A stretch of DNA of 64,000 nucleotides from Aerococcus agrisoli. GTDB lineage: Bacteria; Bacillota; Bacilli; Lactobacillales; Aerococcaceae. The notes beneath the pieces were generated by a model. The model was not told the DNA's origin. It made no database searches and worked only from the letters and a program-made list of their open reading frames with translations. The stretch spans positions 93,712-157,711 of the forward strand of contig NZ_RKMG01000002.1 in NCBI RefSeq assembly GCF_003797145.1, in the 5' to 3' direction. Position numbers and translations under genes: made by a program. This document shows, in pieces, positions 18,054 to 26,238 of this stretch; within the stretch, counting starts at the first letter, position 1, and every line of letters starts with the position of its first letter.

Positions 18054-18244
18054 CCTCGACCTTTATCTAAAAACTTAAGGTGTGCAACTAAAACATCAAC
18101 TACCAATTGATTTCTTTTATATTTAACTTCTAATTCTCCACACGACATGATGACGTAATCCCAGTAATCACTTTCACTAAGTGTTTGACTATTTAGATTC
18201 ACTGACTCTACCCAATCAGCTAAATCCATGTAAAACTGTCTCAT
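18050..18244 (-). CDS. Small phage protein, 64 aa, unknown function
   Basis: A 64-residue soluble protein (MRQFYMDLADWVESV ... LKFLDKGRG). It carries no recognised domain and is mainly helical in character, with a single cysteine. It is packed tightly after the RusA gene on the same strand in the middle-gene operon. I do not recognise it. Confidence 0.65.
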   Translation of the reverse strand: MRQFYMDLADWVESVNLNSQTLSESDYWDYVIMSCGELEVKYKRNQLVVDVLVAHLKFLDKGRG

Positions 18245-18247
18245 GAC

Positions 18248-18646
18248 CTATACCTCCTCAATCCGGATGTAGATCCCTGGCACTGATCCGTTGACCCAAA
18301 ACTTTTGAATGTGTTCGCTAACTACTAGTGCATCATCTTTCCAAAATTCGAGGTCTGTCATCACATCAAAAAGTAACTTATTCATGTTATGCGTATCTGG
18401 CTTAGTTTTTTTCCAAGCCCCATCTTCATGTCTAGTAGTCGGGAATAGCCACTTAACTGTGCATTGTACTGCTGAGTTAAACGGTTCATCAGGCACACAA
18501 GGCGCTAGGTGATTCATCAATTGAGCTCTAGCAGCTTTCAGTGAATCTGGTTCGTAAAATACCGGTTTGCCCTTTATGATTGTTACTTGTTTCTGTTGAT
18601 GTGTAGTCGTTGGTGGATTCTTCATTGGCATAAAAAACTCAAGCAC
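18248..18646 (-). CDS. RusA-family Holliday junction resolvase
   Basis: A 132-residue nuclease of the RusA family. The key stretch KPDTHNMNKLLFDVMTDL, followed by FWKDDALVVSE, carries the conserved acidic residues (D in KPD, D in LFD and DD in KDD) that bind catalytic magnesium. It starts with GTG 18646 behind AGGTGA. RusA-like proteins in phages resolve branched DNA before packaging. It follows the putative origin and replication genes, consistent with a role late in replication. Confidence 0.92.
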   Translation of the reverse strand: MLEFFMPMKNPPTTTHQQKQVTIIKGKPVFYEPDSLKAARAQLMNHLAPCVPDEPFNSAVQCTVKWLFPTTRHEDGAWKKTKPDTHNMNKLLFDVMTDLEFWKDDALVVSEHIQKFWVNGSVPGIYIRIEEV

Positions 18647-18658
18647 TTAATCACCTCA

Positions 18659-18817
18659 TTATTTAATATCTTTTATACGTTCTCGGTGCTCTTCCATTTC
18701 TTTAATGTCTGTATCTTCGTATTTGACGACAGTTTTAAAGGCACTAGTGAAACAAATCATTAATGCAATCCATCCGCCACCTAGTATGGAGACAATTAGA
18801 ATAGTCAAAATTGACAT
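18659..18817 (-). CDS. Small membrane protein, 52 aa
   Basis: An open frame MSILTILIVS ... RIKDIK. One hydrophobic segment (residues 2-28) with a Gly-Gly-Gly turn is followed by a charged tail. Its ATG overlaps the TAA of the upstream gene by one base and GAAGGTG stands before it. It ends just before the start of the RusA gene. Function unknown; the tight coupling makes it likely to be real. Confidence 0.65.
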   Translation of the reverse strand: MSILTILIVSILGGGWIALMICFTSAFKTVVKYEDTDIKEMEEHRERIKDIK

Positions 18818-19122
18818 TATTTCACCTTCCCACTAAATCTATCTCTTAACTCTTTTAGCCATTGATCACGCCAATAAGGTGCAGCATCTTGAAATGCTTT
18901 TAAGACTTCTTGAAAAGTTAAATCCTCAATATGTGCTTCTCTTAAAATTTCTAATTCTGAATTCACAACATATAGTCTATCTGCTTCGATATCTTTAAAA
19001 TTACCAAACTCGTCATAATCATTTAAGAATGTTCTCCAAACGATATCATCAAACGACATAAACTTTTGATACAATTCCCAAAGCAGCTGTTTACCTGTGT
19101 AGATATAAATATCATTTGTCAT
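18817..19122 (-). CDS. Phage protein, 101 aa, unknown function
   Basis: The start is set at ATG 19122 (MTNDIYIYTGKQLLW) because TTGGAGG lies just upstream; a longer frame to 19200 would run through that site. The protein is acidic, rich in aromatic residues, and helical in character, without membrane segments or known motifs. It is the first gene after the repeat-rich non-coding stretch on the minus strand. I do not recognise the family. Confidence 0.6.
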   Translation of the reverse strand: MTNDIYIYTGKQLLWELYQKFMSFDDIVWRTFLNDYDEFGNFKDIEADRLYVVNSELEILREAHIEDLTFQEVLKAFQDAAPYWRDQWLKELRDRFSGKVK

Positions 19123-19187
19123 TTTTATACCTCCAAAATTTTTAATATTTTCCGCGCTATTCGCTTCTGCGTGAAATGAGTTAGGGA

Positions 19188-19465
19188 AATGTCCGGGCAA
19201 CTCAGCCGGACTTTCCTACTCACGAATTTTAGTTTGCAAAACACTCCATATACTTCCCTTGGGAAGTACTTTTTCATTTCACTGTTTCAAACGTTGATAT
19301 GACTGGATTTTGCAAGTTTTGAAGAAATTGAAATTTACCCAACTTTTTCACTGTGAAAGTTTTGAAATTGTTGCATCTTTTTCATTTCTTTCAGCGTGAA
19401 ACTCATGGGACTTTTTCATTTCTTCACTCATCTTGAAATTATGAAATTTACCCAACTTTTTCACT
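19188..19465. repeat. Repeat-rich non-coding stretch, candidate replication origin
   Basis: About 280 bases between the primase-helicase gene and the middle genes. An exact 24-bp direct repeat lies at 19329-19352 and 19442-19465. CTTTTTCATTTC occurs three times (19269, 19377, 19411). Inverted repeats include GTCCGG/CCGGAC near 19190-19212, ACTTCCC/GGGAAGT near 19250-19268, and CTTTTTCAC/GTGAAAG near 19344-19359. Iteron-like repeats next to a replication gene suggest an origin, but no initiator site is known here. A regulatory or terminator role is the alternative. Confidence 0.5.
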
Positions 19466-21670
19466 TCAACGTTCTACAATAAATCCATCTACTATTTCAA
19501 AATTTTCGTGTTCTTTAACATAACTTCTAATAGTTCTGTCCGATTTTCCCATGGTTTCAGCAGCGATTTTAACATCTACTTTTCCATCTTCAACTAAGTC
19601 ATCAAACGTTTCTTCAAGTGCTTCTAATCGCAATTGCTTTCTTTCTTCTTTATTATCCTTATTTGCTTTTGGTCCTTTTTTCTGCCAAGGAGCCTTTTCA
19701 GATTCCGGCTGAACTTGTTTCAATATTCCACTTTCGTCAATGTTATGAGTAGGATACTCAAACCACATGTCAACTGGCGCAAACTTCTCAAACTCACGTA
19801 ATGTACCTTCAACCCGCCATGCTGATTTCTTCTTGGCGCGTTGCCCAGCTTCAATAGTAGCCACTACTAATTGCTGTTGGTACTCTTTCAAACCTTGTTT
19901 CGCATGATTATCCATGGCCACTACACTTAACTGATCATCACGACTTACCCATGTATCAAAGTAGCCTGGGTTGTAATGTTTGAACCAACGAACAATTTCG
20001 TCACATACGGCTCTATCTGCTTGTTGATTCCGGATGCCTTCGTTTACATCAAGTTCAATCAAGTCTAGAATTGCATCCGGGTCACGGGCGAATACGCCTG
20101 AACCACTGGCACGATCCATTGAATGTTTACCACCTTGAGCACCTTTTGAATGATGATGAGCATAGATTACTGCAGTTTTTAATGATGTGGCGATTTTGTC
20201 AAACTGATTTGTAAAGGCTGCCATATCCTCGGCTGAATTTTCATCCCCTGTTAAAACCTTGTAAATAGGGTCGATGATGACGGCGATATAGCCTTTCTTT
20301 TCCGCACGTCTAATCAGCTTCGGTGCTAATTTATCAAGTGGTGCAGTCTTACCACGTAAGTTCCAAATATCGATATTTTGGATATTATACGGTTGTAAAC
20401 CTAATGCGGTATATACGTCTTTGAATCGATGATAACCACTGGCGTCGTCCAATTCTAAGTTGACGTACAGTACACGTCCTTGTGTACATGGCCAACCTAA
20501 CCAACGAGTACCTTCAGCAATTGCTATGGCCAACTCGATTAAAGCAAATGACTTACCTGCTTTAGATGGACCAGCAAACAATAGTTTGTGTCCTTGTCTA
20601 AGCACACCTTCAATAAGCTCTGGAGCTTTCTCTGGCATGCTGTCCCATACGTCTGATAAAGGCGATGGGTCCGGTAAATCGTCGTTAACTTCTTCAATCC
20701 ATTCTGACCATTCTTCATATGACGATTTACCAATGTTAGAATCAACAATGAATTGTTTTTTACCATTCCGCATAATTCCAGGCAGTCGACTTAATCGACT
20801 AGGATTCTTGTTTTGCGTATCTACTTCTAAACCGTTACGCTGACACACGGTATATAGATGATTCACACGTTCCTTATATTGTGGTAATGAGTTGGCATCT
20901 ATACGTACAATGGCATGTAAGGAACGTCCACCACTATGTACTAACATGGCGATTGGTAATTCTAATTCTCTAAGCAATGAGTTTTGACGAGCGATTTCTG
21001 TATTGTCTGACTCTACTAAGGCATAGCGATAATCTGTAACGTTATCGTTTTTAACACCTTCACCATCTAGTGGATTAAATCTTACCCAAGCACCCGCTTC
21101 AGGGTCTGTATCTCCTAAAGCAGCACCTAAGTCGTCACCATATTTCTTGATATCTTCAATAATTTGACCGGCAGTCTTTGAGTAGATACCTTTACTTGGT
21201 AAATGCTTACCATCGCCTGTTTCGTATGTACTCGTCACATATCCAACGTAATCATTGGAATCAAATAAGGTATTAATGTAGCGAATGACTTCTTCGTGTG
21301 GCTTCCAATTAACTGGCTCATGTACTTCTCTATCTTCAATCCAAGCATCGTCTACAATGCGTAACTCATCTGAAATGACTGAATCCCATGACAATGCGCC
21401 ACCTTGTATATTGCTGCGTTTTGATTGCCAGCCATTGTCTTTGGCCATTTGTGTAATAGTTGCTCCTGTAATACCTGTATCTTGGAACGTATCCCATTTG
21501 AAGTAACATTCTCCAGATTTGTGTCGGCTATCACTGGCTGACCATTCTTCCCAGTCGTGTGCTGTATATCCTTCTGCTTTTAGTGCCATGCCTACGTCTA
21601 CCCATTCTTGGTATGATAAGCTTGCTGGATCTATTTGGTTTAATGGATCTAATAAATTAAATTTTGGCAA
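19466..21670 (-). CDS. Phage primase-helicase (PriCT-2, primase-like and RepA/AAA domains)
   Basis: A 734-residue replication protein. Residues 1-85 resemble the PriCT-2 domain (LSYQEWVDVGMALKAEGY). Residues about 110-335 look like an archaeo-eukaryotic primase-type domain (HSGGRSLHAIVRI, then NPSRLSRLPG). Residues about 355-590 form a RecA-like hexameric helicase of the RepA type, with Walker A GPSKAGKS, Walker B AVIIDPI and YAHHHSKG. The C-terminal ~60 residues resemble a winged helix (KIAAETMGKSDRTIRSYV). It starts with TTG 21670 behind AGGTGATACC. It presumably primes and unwinds phage DNA. Confidence 0.88.
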   Translation of the reverse strand: MPKFNLLDPLNQIDPASLSYQEWVDVGMALKAEGYTAHDWEEWSASDSRHKSGECYFKWDTFQDTGITGATITQMAKDNGWQSKRSNIQGGALSWDSVISDELRIVDDAWIEDREVHEPVNWKPHEEVIRYINTLFDSNDYVGYVTSTYETGDGKHLPSKGIYSKTAGQIIEDIKKYGDDLGAALGDTDPEAGAWVRFNPLDGEGVKNDNVTDYRYALVESDNTEIARQNSLLRELELPIAMLVHSGGRSLHAIVRIDANSLPQYKERVNHLYTVCQRNGLEVDTQNKNPSRLSRLPGIMRNGKKQFIVDSNIGKSSYEEWSEWIEEVNDDLPDPSPLSDVWDSMPEKAPELIEGVLRQGHKLLFAGPSKAGKSFALIELAIAIAEGTRWLGWPCTQGRVLYVNLELDDASGYHRFKDVYTALGLQPYNIQNIDIWNLRGKTAPLDKLAPKLIRRAEKKGYIAVIIDPIYKVLTGDENSAEDMAAFTNQFDKIATSLKTAVIYAHHHSKGAQGGKHSMDRASGSGVFARDPDAILDLIELDVNEGIRNQQADRAVCDEIVRWFKHYNPGYFDTWVSRDDQLSVVAMDNHAKQGLKEYQQQLVVATIEAGQRAKKKSAWRVEGTLREFEKFAPVDMWFEYPTHNIDESGILKQVQPESEKAPWQKKGPKANKDNKEERKQLRLEALEETFDDLVEDGKVDVKIAAETMGKSDRTIRSYVKEHENFEIVDGFIVER

Positions 21671-21689
21671 GGTATCACCTACTTTCTGA

Positions 21690-21723
21690 TATAATTTAGT
21701 TAATTTAAAATAAGGAGGGGTTT
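21690..21723 (+). promoter_or_regulatory. Extended -10 promoter and ribosome site of the DUF4145 gene
   Basis: TGATATAAT at 21687-21695 is an extended -10 element (TG one base before TATAAT). AAGGAGGGG, a strong ribosome site, follows directly before ATG 21724. No good -35 is visible, as often with extended -10 promoters. This gives the plus-strand gene its own expression, independent of the minus-strand phage operon. Confidence 0.55.
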
Positions 21724-22404
21724 ATGTTGAACCAAATTTTTAAAGATTTTAATATAAGGCATAGTGGTACATCTAATGGATTTTTTTGTCCTCATTGCAA
21801 TGTTTTCTCTGCATCCCAATATATTTTACAAAGTCAGTTTAATCATAAAAACATAGAATATGGGGTTGTTAAGGCTGACTGTAATTCATGTAGAAATACT
21901 TCTATTTGGCTAGTTAAAAATATCTTTAATGATACAGAAGAGATCCTTTTATTTCCTAGAAGTGCTAAGAATATCGATCCTGCAAATACTGACATGCCTG
22001 ATGACGTTAAGAAAATATACCAGGAAGCATCTTTAATTTTAGAAATTTCGCCGAGAGCATCTGCAGCTTTATCTCGATTAGCCATTGAAACTCTTGCATC
22101 TAAACATTTAAATGCAGGAGAAGGGTCATTAAACGATATGATTGGTAATTTAGTACGTAATGGTCTATCATCTAGAATCCAAAGAGCTTTAGATGCAGTT
22201 AGAGTTATTGGAAATGAAGGTGTACATCCTGGACAAATTGATATATCAGACGACAAGGAAATTGCTCATACATTATTAAAATTGATTAATATTATAGTTG
22301 AAGATCAAATTACTAGAGATAGAGAGATAGATGAAATATACAGTTTAATCCCTGAAAATAAACTTAGAGGAATAGAAGGTAGAGATGCTAACTCTAATCA
22401 ATAA
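21724..22404 (+). CDS. DUF4145-domain protein (cargo gene)
   Basis: A 226-residue protein read against the direction of all surrounding phage genes. The N-terminus has a probable zinc ribbon (FCPHCN ... CNSC). The DUF4145 region (about residues 95-195) shows ASLILEISPRASAALSRLAIE and VIGNEGVHPG, hallmarks of that family. DUF4145 proteins occur alone or fused to restriction and helicase proteins, often in defence-related settings; the biochemical role is unknown. It has its own promoter and ends convergently with a small minus-strand gene, overlapping by 11 bases. It looks like an accessory gene that a prophage could express as a lysogen. Confidence 0.82.
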   Translation: MLNQIFKDFNIRHSGTSNGFFCPHCNVFSASQYILQSQFNHKNIEYGVVKADCNSCRNTSIWLVKNIFNDTEEILLFPRSAKNIDPANTDMPDDVKKIYQEASLILEISPRASAALSRLAIETLASKHLNAGEGSLNDMIGNLVRNGLSSRIQRALDAVRVIGNEGVHPGQIDISDDKEIAHTLLKLINIIVEDQITRDREIDEIYSLIPENKLRGIEGRDANSNQ

Positions 22405-22573
22405 AATCCTTCTCAAATAGTAAATTTCCTTCAACATCCCAATATTGTTTTGTGTACCGAATAGGATTTGATTCAGTTCCGTCTCCAACTCTAAAAATAA
22501 TTTCAATGACTTCTTTAATTTCCACAATTTCTGGAGAAGTCTGTAGTCTTGCGATATCCATATATTTTTTCAT
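22394..22573 (-). CDS. Small phage protein, 59 aa, unknown function
   Basis: An open frame MKKYMDIARL ... LFEKDFID starting at ATG 22573 with AGGAGGGC just upstream, a strong ribosome site. It is acidic, with alternating strands (EIVEIKEVIEIIFRVG). It follows the helicase gene in the minus-strand operon and ends convergently inside the last codons of the DUF4145 gene. I do not recognise it. Confidence 0.7.
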   Translation of the reverse strand: MKKYMDIARLQTSPEIVEIKEVIEIIFRVGDGTESNPIRYTKQYWDVEGNLLFEKDFID

Positions 22574-22581
22574 TTGCCCTC

Positions 22582-24165
22582 CTAACTAGGCTGATAAATC
22601 TCTGCCTGTGCCTTTGAGTGAATGCTTCGCCATTTGTTTGCAGCGATTTGATCTATTAATACTTTTGCCTGGTCAAATTTCCAGTTGGCCACATTGTTGT
22701 AGCCACGCTGTTCAAGTTGCCTAATCTGTTTAGGTGTTGATAAATCTTGTTGATTACGGTAATTGACACGTTTAAGTAATTCATCCGCTTTACCTTTAGA
22801 ATCAATCGAAGTCTGGTCAATCCCGGCTTTTTCTATTTGATTCAATTGTTCTATAGTTGGTGGATCTAGTTCTTGACCAAACATCGGAACATAATTCTGT
22901 AAATCCTTATCTTGAATCTGCATTTCAAACTGAATTGGGTCTACTAATCGTTTTTTCTTTGTCCGTAACTTTTCAAGTTGTTTAGCTAATGCTTCTTCAC
23001 GCTCATTCGTAACGTCTTCGGCAGCTTCCTCGATAATTTCTTCAATATTGACTGGTTCATCTGATTCTTCAATCTTCTCTGTTGCCCTTTTAGCCACTTC
23101 TACATCTTCAGCGATTAAATGTGCCGGGTGTACTAGCTCATGTCGGTCTGTATGCCATAAGAAATCTAGTAACAATAGCTCTGACTTACCTGGATATAAA
23201 CGTGTACCACGTCCAACCATTTGACTGTATAAACTACGTACTTTAGTTGGTCTAAGAACTACAACGCAATCAACTGCTGGACTATCCCAACCTTCTGTCA
23301 AAAGCATTGAATTACATAAGACGTTGTATTTACCATCGTCAAAATCTTTTAAAACTTCATCACGATCTTTTGAATTACCGTTAACTTCTGCAGCTTTAAA
23401 ACCTTTTTGATTTAACAATTCAGTAAACTTCTGACTTGTCTTAACTAGTGGAAGAAATACTACTGTTTTACGGTCTCTTGCATGTTCAACCATTTCATCG
23501 GCAATTGCTTCAAGGTATGGATCTAATATATGTCCAACTTGAGTAGCGTTAAAATCTCCCGCAGTCTGCTTCACACCTTTTAAATCTAAATGAATTGGTA
23601 AAGTTAACGCTTTGATTGGGGTTAAATAACTCGATTTAATCGCTTTTGGCAAAGTGTATTCGTATGCTAATGAATCAAACAACTGTCCTAGATTCTGCAT
23701 ATCTCCCCGGTCTGGTGTGGCTGTCACACCTAGCACGTTTGCCGACTCAAAATGCTTTAATACGGTCTGATAAGTTGATGACAAAGTATGATGCGCTTCG
23801 TCCACAATAATCACGTCAAAGTGATCTGGACTAAATCGACTTAACCGCTTAGCTTGCGCCATTGATTGCACACTACCAACTGTAATCCGTGTCCATGAAC
23901 CGATAGACGTTTCTTCTGCCTTTTCCTTAGACACTGACAACCCTGTCGACTTCTCAATTTTATCTGCTGCTTGATTTAACAATTCACCACGGTGTGCCAG
24001 GATAAGCACTCGCTTACCCTGTCTAACCGCTTCTTCTGCGACCTTACTAAAGACGATTGTTTTCCCTGTACCAGTTGGCAATACTAGCAACGTTTTTTTG
24101 TGGCCAACATCCCATTCTTGAAATATCCGCTTAACGGATTCTTCTTGGTAATCTCTAAGTTTCAT
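22582..24165 (-). CDS. SF2 DEAD/DEAH-type DNA helicase
   Basis: A 527-residue superfamily 2 helicase. Motif I is LPTGTGKT (about residues 29-36), motif II is DEAH in VDEAHHTL, motif III is GVTATPDRGD, and the C-terminal domain has motif VI QMVGRGTRLYPGK. The architecture matches the ResIII/ERCC3-like helicases encoded in replication modules of many siphophages. It probably unwinds or remodels phage DNA together with the Sak4-like and DUF669 proteins. It starts nine bases after the DUF669 gene. Confidence 0.92.
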   Translation of the reverse strand: MKLRDYQEESVKRIFQEWDVGHKKTLLVLPTGTGKTIVFSKVAEEAVRQGKRVLILAHRGELLNQAADKIEKSTGLSVSKEKAEETSIGSWTRITVGSVQSMAQAKRLSRFSPDHFDVIIVDEAHHTLSSTYQTVLKHFESANVLGVTATPDRGDMQNLGQLFDSLAYEYTLPKAIKSSYLTPIKALTLPIHLDLKGVKQTAGDFNATQVGHILDPYLEAIADEMVEHARDRKTVVFLPLVKTSQKFTELLNQKGFKAAEVNGNSKDRDEVLKDFDDGKYNVLCNSMLLTEGWDSPAVDCVVVLRPTKVRSLYSQMVGRGTRLYPGKSELLLLDFLWHTDRHELVHPAHLIAEDVEVAKRATEKIEESDEPVNIEEIIEEAAEDVTNEREEALAKQLEKLRTKKKRLVDPIQFEMQIQDKDLQNYVPMFGQELDPPTIEQLNQIEKAGIDQTSIDSKGKADELLKRVNYRNQQDLSTPKQIRQLEQRGYNNVANWKFDQAKVLIDQIAANKWRSIHSKAQAEIYQPS

Positions 24166-24174
24166 AATTACCTC

Positions 24175-24723
24175 CTAAAATTGGAACCCTGGATTGCCAC
24201 CCTGTGGCTGTTGTTGTGGTGGTGTTTGTTGTGTTGGTTGTTGTACAGGCGCTTGTTGTTGTGGTGTCCACCCAGCCTGTGCTGGTTGTTGAGATGGCTC
24301 TAAGAATCGCGTAATACGGTTGTTTTTACTTTGATTACCATCTTTCTTGGTATATTCATTAACTTCAATTTCACAGCGCCCAGTAGCGCCGACTACGTAA
24401 TTCCAATTAGGTGTTAAAGGTTGCCCTGGTTGTTTTTGTCCGATTGCGATAAAGAATTCTGAAATCTTAAATTCAGTTTTAGTGTGTAAAATCAAACGTT
24501 CAATTACTGTTGTATTCCCTTGCTCCCCACCAAAGATCTTGATATGTAATTCAGCTTGTGGTGATACGTCACGAATAGATGATTTTTCAGACGGCTGATA
24601 TTGACCTCGTTCCATCTTTTCTACTTTGAATTCATATTCGCCAGCATCTAGCAGCGTAAATGATGATTCTTTTGTAATTTGGCTATCCCAAGATAATGCA
24701 CCTTCAAAGTTGTTGTTTGTCAT
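24175..24723 (-). CDS. DUF669 protein, probable phage single-strand DNA-binding protein
   Basis: A 182-residue protein of the DUF669 family (LDAGEYEFKVEKMERG, then ELHIKIFGGEQGN and GRCEIEVNEYTKKDG). Such proteins sit between a Sak4-like ATPase and a helicase in many phages and are thought to act as SSB-like proteins. The last ~45 residues are a Gln/Pro-rich flexible tail ending GNPGFQF, comparable in design to SSB tails that recruit partners. The N-terminus contains GALSWDS, which is also present in the primase-helicase. Confidence 0.82.
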   Translation of the reverse strand: MTNNNFEGALSWDSQITKESSFTLLDAGEYEFKVEKMERGQYQPSEKSSIRDVSPQAELHIKIFGGEQGNTTVIERLILHTKTEFKISEFFIAIGQKQPGQPLTPNWNYVVGATGRCEIEVNEYTKKDGNQSKNNRITRFLEPSQQPAQAGWTPQQQAPVQQPTQQTPPQQQPQGGNPGFQF

Positions 24724-24725
24724 AT

Positions 24726-25019
24726 TTAAAACTCTCCTTTTTTGATTTGAATTAATGTGTCATATAGTTCTACGTCGCCTTTAATTAGGCATTTAGCAAT
24801 AGCTTTATCTAGCTGTCTTCTGAATTTAATTCCTGATTGTGCGATGTTCCATATTCTCTTAATTTCGCTTAGGTTAAATTGTTCAAAACGTATCCGCGTT
24901 AGTTTATTCATAAATGCGTTATCTTCTTGAACGCTATCAGTTTCTTTATTTGCAGTAGCTGTACGATTATCTACACTACTTAATCTCTTATTTGAAACTT
25001 CTTTATACGGCATCCGCAT
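24726..25019 (-). CDS. Phage protein, 97 aa, unknown function
   Basis: Start set at ATG 25019 (MRMPYKEVSNK), with AGGTGG five bases upstream. The protein is basic, with a helical C-terminal half (FRRQLDKAIAKCLIKGDVELYDTLIQI). It overlaps the end of the Sak4-like gene slightly and precedes DUF669, so it probably belongs to the replication and recombination module. No recognised domain. Confidence 0.7.
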   Translation of the reverse strand: MRMPYKEVSNKRLSSVDNRTATANKETDSVQEDNAFMNKLTRIRFEQFNLSEIKRIWNIAQSGIKFRRQLDKAIAKCLIKGDVELYDTLIQIKKGEF

Positions 25020-25020
25020 A

Positions 25021-26238
25021 CTAACCACCTACTCTAATATCCATATTGCTTACTGTTTCAGACGGATTAGCATCATTCACTTTCACAAATAAATCTATTA
25101 GCACTTGCGGGTTAGCTCTTATTTGATGCACGACTTCCATCACACCGTCCCAGTTGCTTGCAAGTCCTCCGGTAAAGTATTCAGGCGTTGAATTCGCAAT
25201 GTTCTCAAACGGTGTATTGATTGGGAAATGTCCACGGACACCCATAACCCCGCGAATCTCATCGTCTGAAACGTCATTTGCATTCATTAAATCTGTTAAT
25301 TCTTTCGGTAATGCTTGGTGGTGTTGAATACCGAATGCAGTATCTACTTGCTCGTTTACTGCTGCTATTTGTTCCGGTGTTTTTTGAATAGCTTGACTTG
25401 CAAATGGATCGGGAGCTGATTCTGCTTGAGTAGGTGCTACAGTTTGTTGCGCAGGCTGTGTGACAGGCTCTGTTTGTACTTGCTGTTGTGGAGTATTATC
25501 TTGATTTAGATTCGGTACCACATGCGCAATTGAGCTGTAGTCTAAAGGTAGACTTGGTGCTAAACCAAAACGATTTTTAGCATCATATTGTGGCGAATGC
25601 TCTGTATATATTTTGCGTTGGCCACCTTGTGCTGCATATTTGTTGCCCATCCCTTCACGTTTGACAACCGTTACGTCATAGTTAAGGAATAACACCATGT
25701 CTGCCCATTCCTTTGTCACACCCGCAATATGGCCATTAGAACGCTTAGATAATTTCAGCTCATAACGATCATATGCACCTAAGTCTGTTGGATCCTCAAA
25801 CTTCTTGATTTCTGAATGAGCTGTTAACACGACGTTGATACCTTGCTCCCTAACATCCGATAACTTATCTAGAAACTTCGTCCACTTCTCACGAACGGCA
25901 ACATAACCTGCACCATATCCTGGTGATTCAATAGATTTCCAACTGTTTTCAGCTAATACTTGTTTTTCGGCTAGTGTCTGTGCCCAATCCGCTGTGTCAA
26001 CAATCAGCGTAGCGCATGGCTTGTTTTGAATAACAAAGACTAGTTCTTCCATTAACATTGTGAATGATGTCGGATTAGGTAATCGATTTACATTCATATG
26101 CGTTGTAGATTCTTCGGTATCAATAAATAGCGGGTCAGGAAATTGTGCAGCAAATGATGATTTACCCACCCCCTCGGGTCCATATGCGACCACCTTCAAC
26201 GCTTCGGTTTTAACACCACTTGTAATTTCAAAATTCAT
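25021..26238 (-). CDS. Sak4-like recombination ATPase (AAA_24 family)
   Basis: Start set at ATG 26238 (MNFEITSGVKTE), which overlaps the previous gene's TAA by one base and has AAAGGTGG upstream. The 405-residue protein has Walker A GPEGVGKSS, a Walker B-like strand ATLIVDTADW, and VVLTAHSEIKKF. This is the phage nucleotide-binding AAA_24 family, whose Sak4 members are RecA-like proteins that help annealing or strand exchange. After residue ~240 a Gln/Pro/Thr-rich linker leads to a separate C-terminal domain of about 110 residues. It is probably part of a phage recombination unit with the adjacent ATPase and DUF669 protein. Confidence 0.85.
   Translation of the reverse strand: MNFEITSGVKTEALKVVAYGPEGVGKSSFAAQFPDPLFIDTEESTTHMNVNRLPNPTSFTMLMEELVFVIQNKPCATLIVDTADWAQTLAEKQVLAENSWKSIESPGYGAGYVAVREKWTKFLDKLSDVREQGINVVLTAHSEIKKFEDPTDLGAYDRYELKLSKRSNGHIAGVTKEWADMVLFLNYDVTVVKREGMGNKYAAQGGQRKIYTEHSPQYDAKNRFGLAPSLPLDYSSIAHVVPNLNQDNTPQQQVQTEPVTQPAQQTVAPTQAESAPDPFASQAIQKTPEQIAAVNEQVDTAFGIQHHQALPKELTDLMNANDVSDDEIRGVMGVRGHFPINTPFENIANSTPEYFTGGLASNWDGVMEVVHQIRANPQVLIDLFVKVNDANPSETVSNMDIRVGG

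Noticed and set aside
19480..20000. CRISPR-like array in the repeat-rich area near the primase-helicase gene
   Set aside because: Repeats are few, unevenly spaced and partly inside non-coding origin-like sequence; no regular repeat-spacer pattern anywhere in the window.
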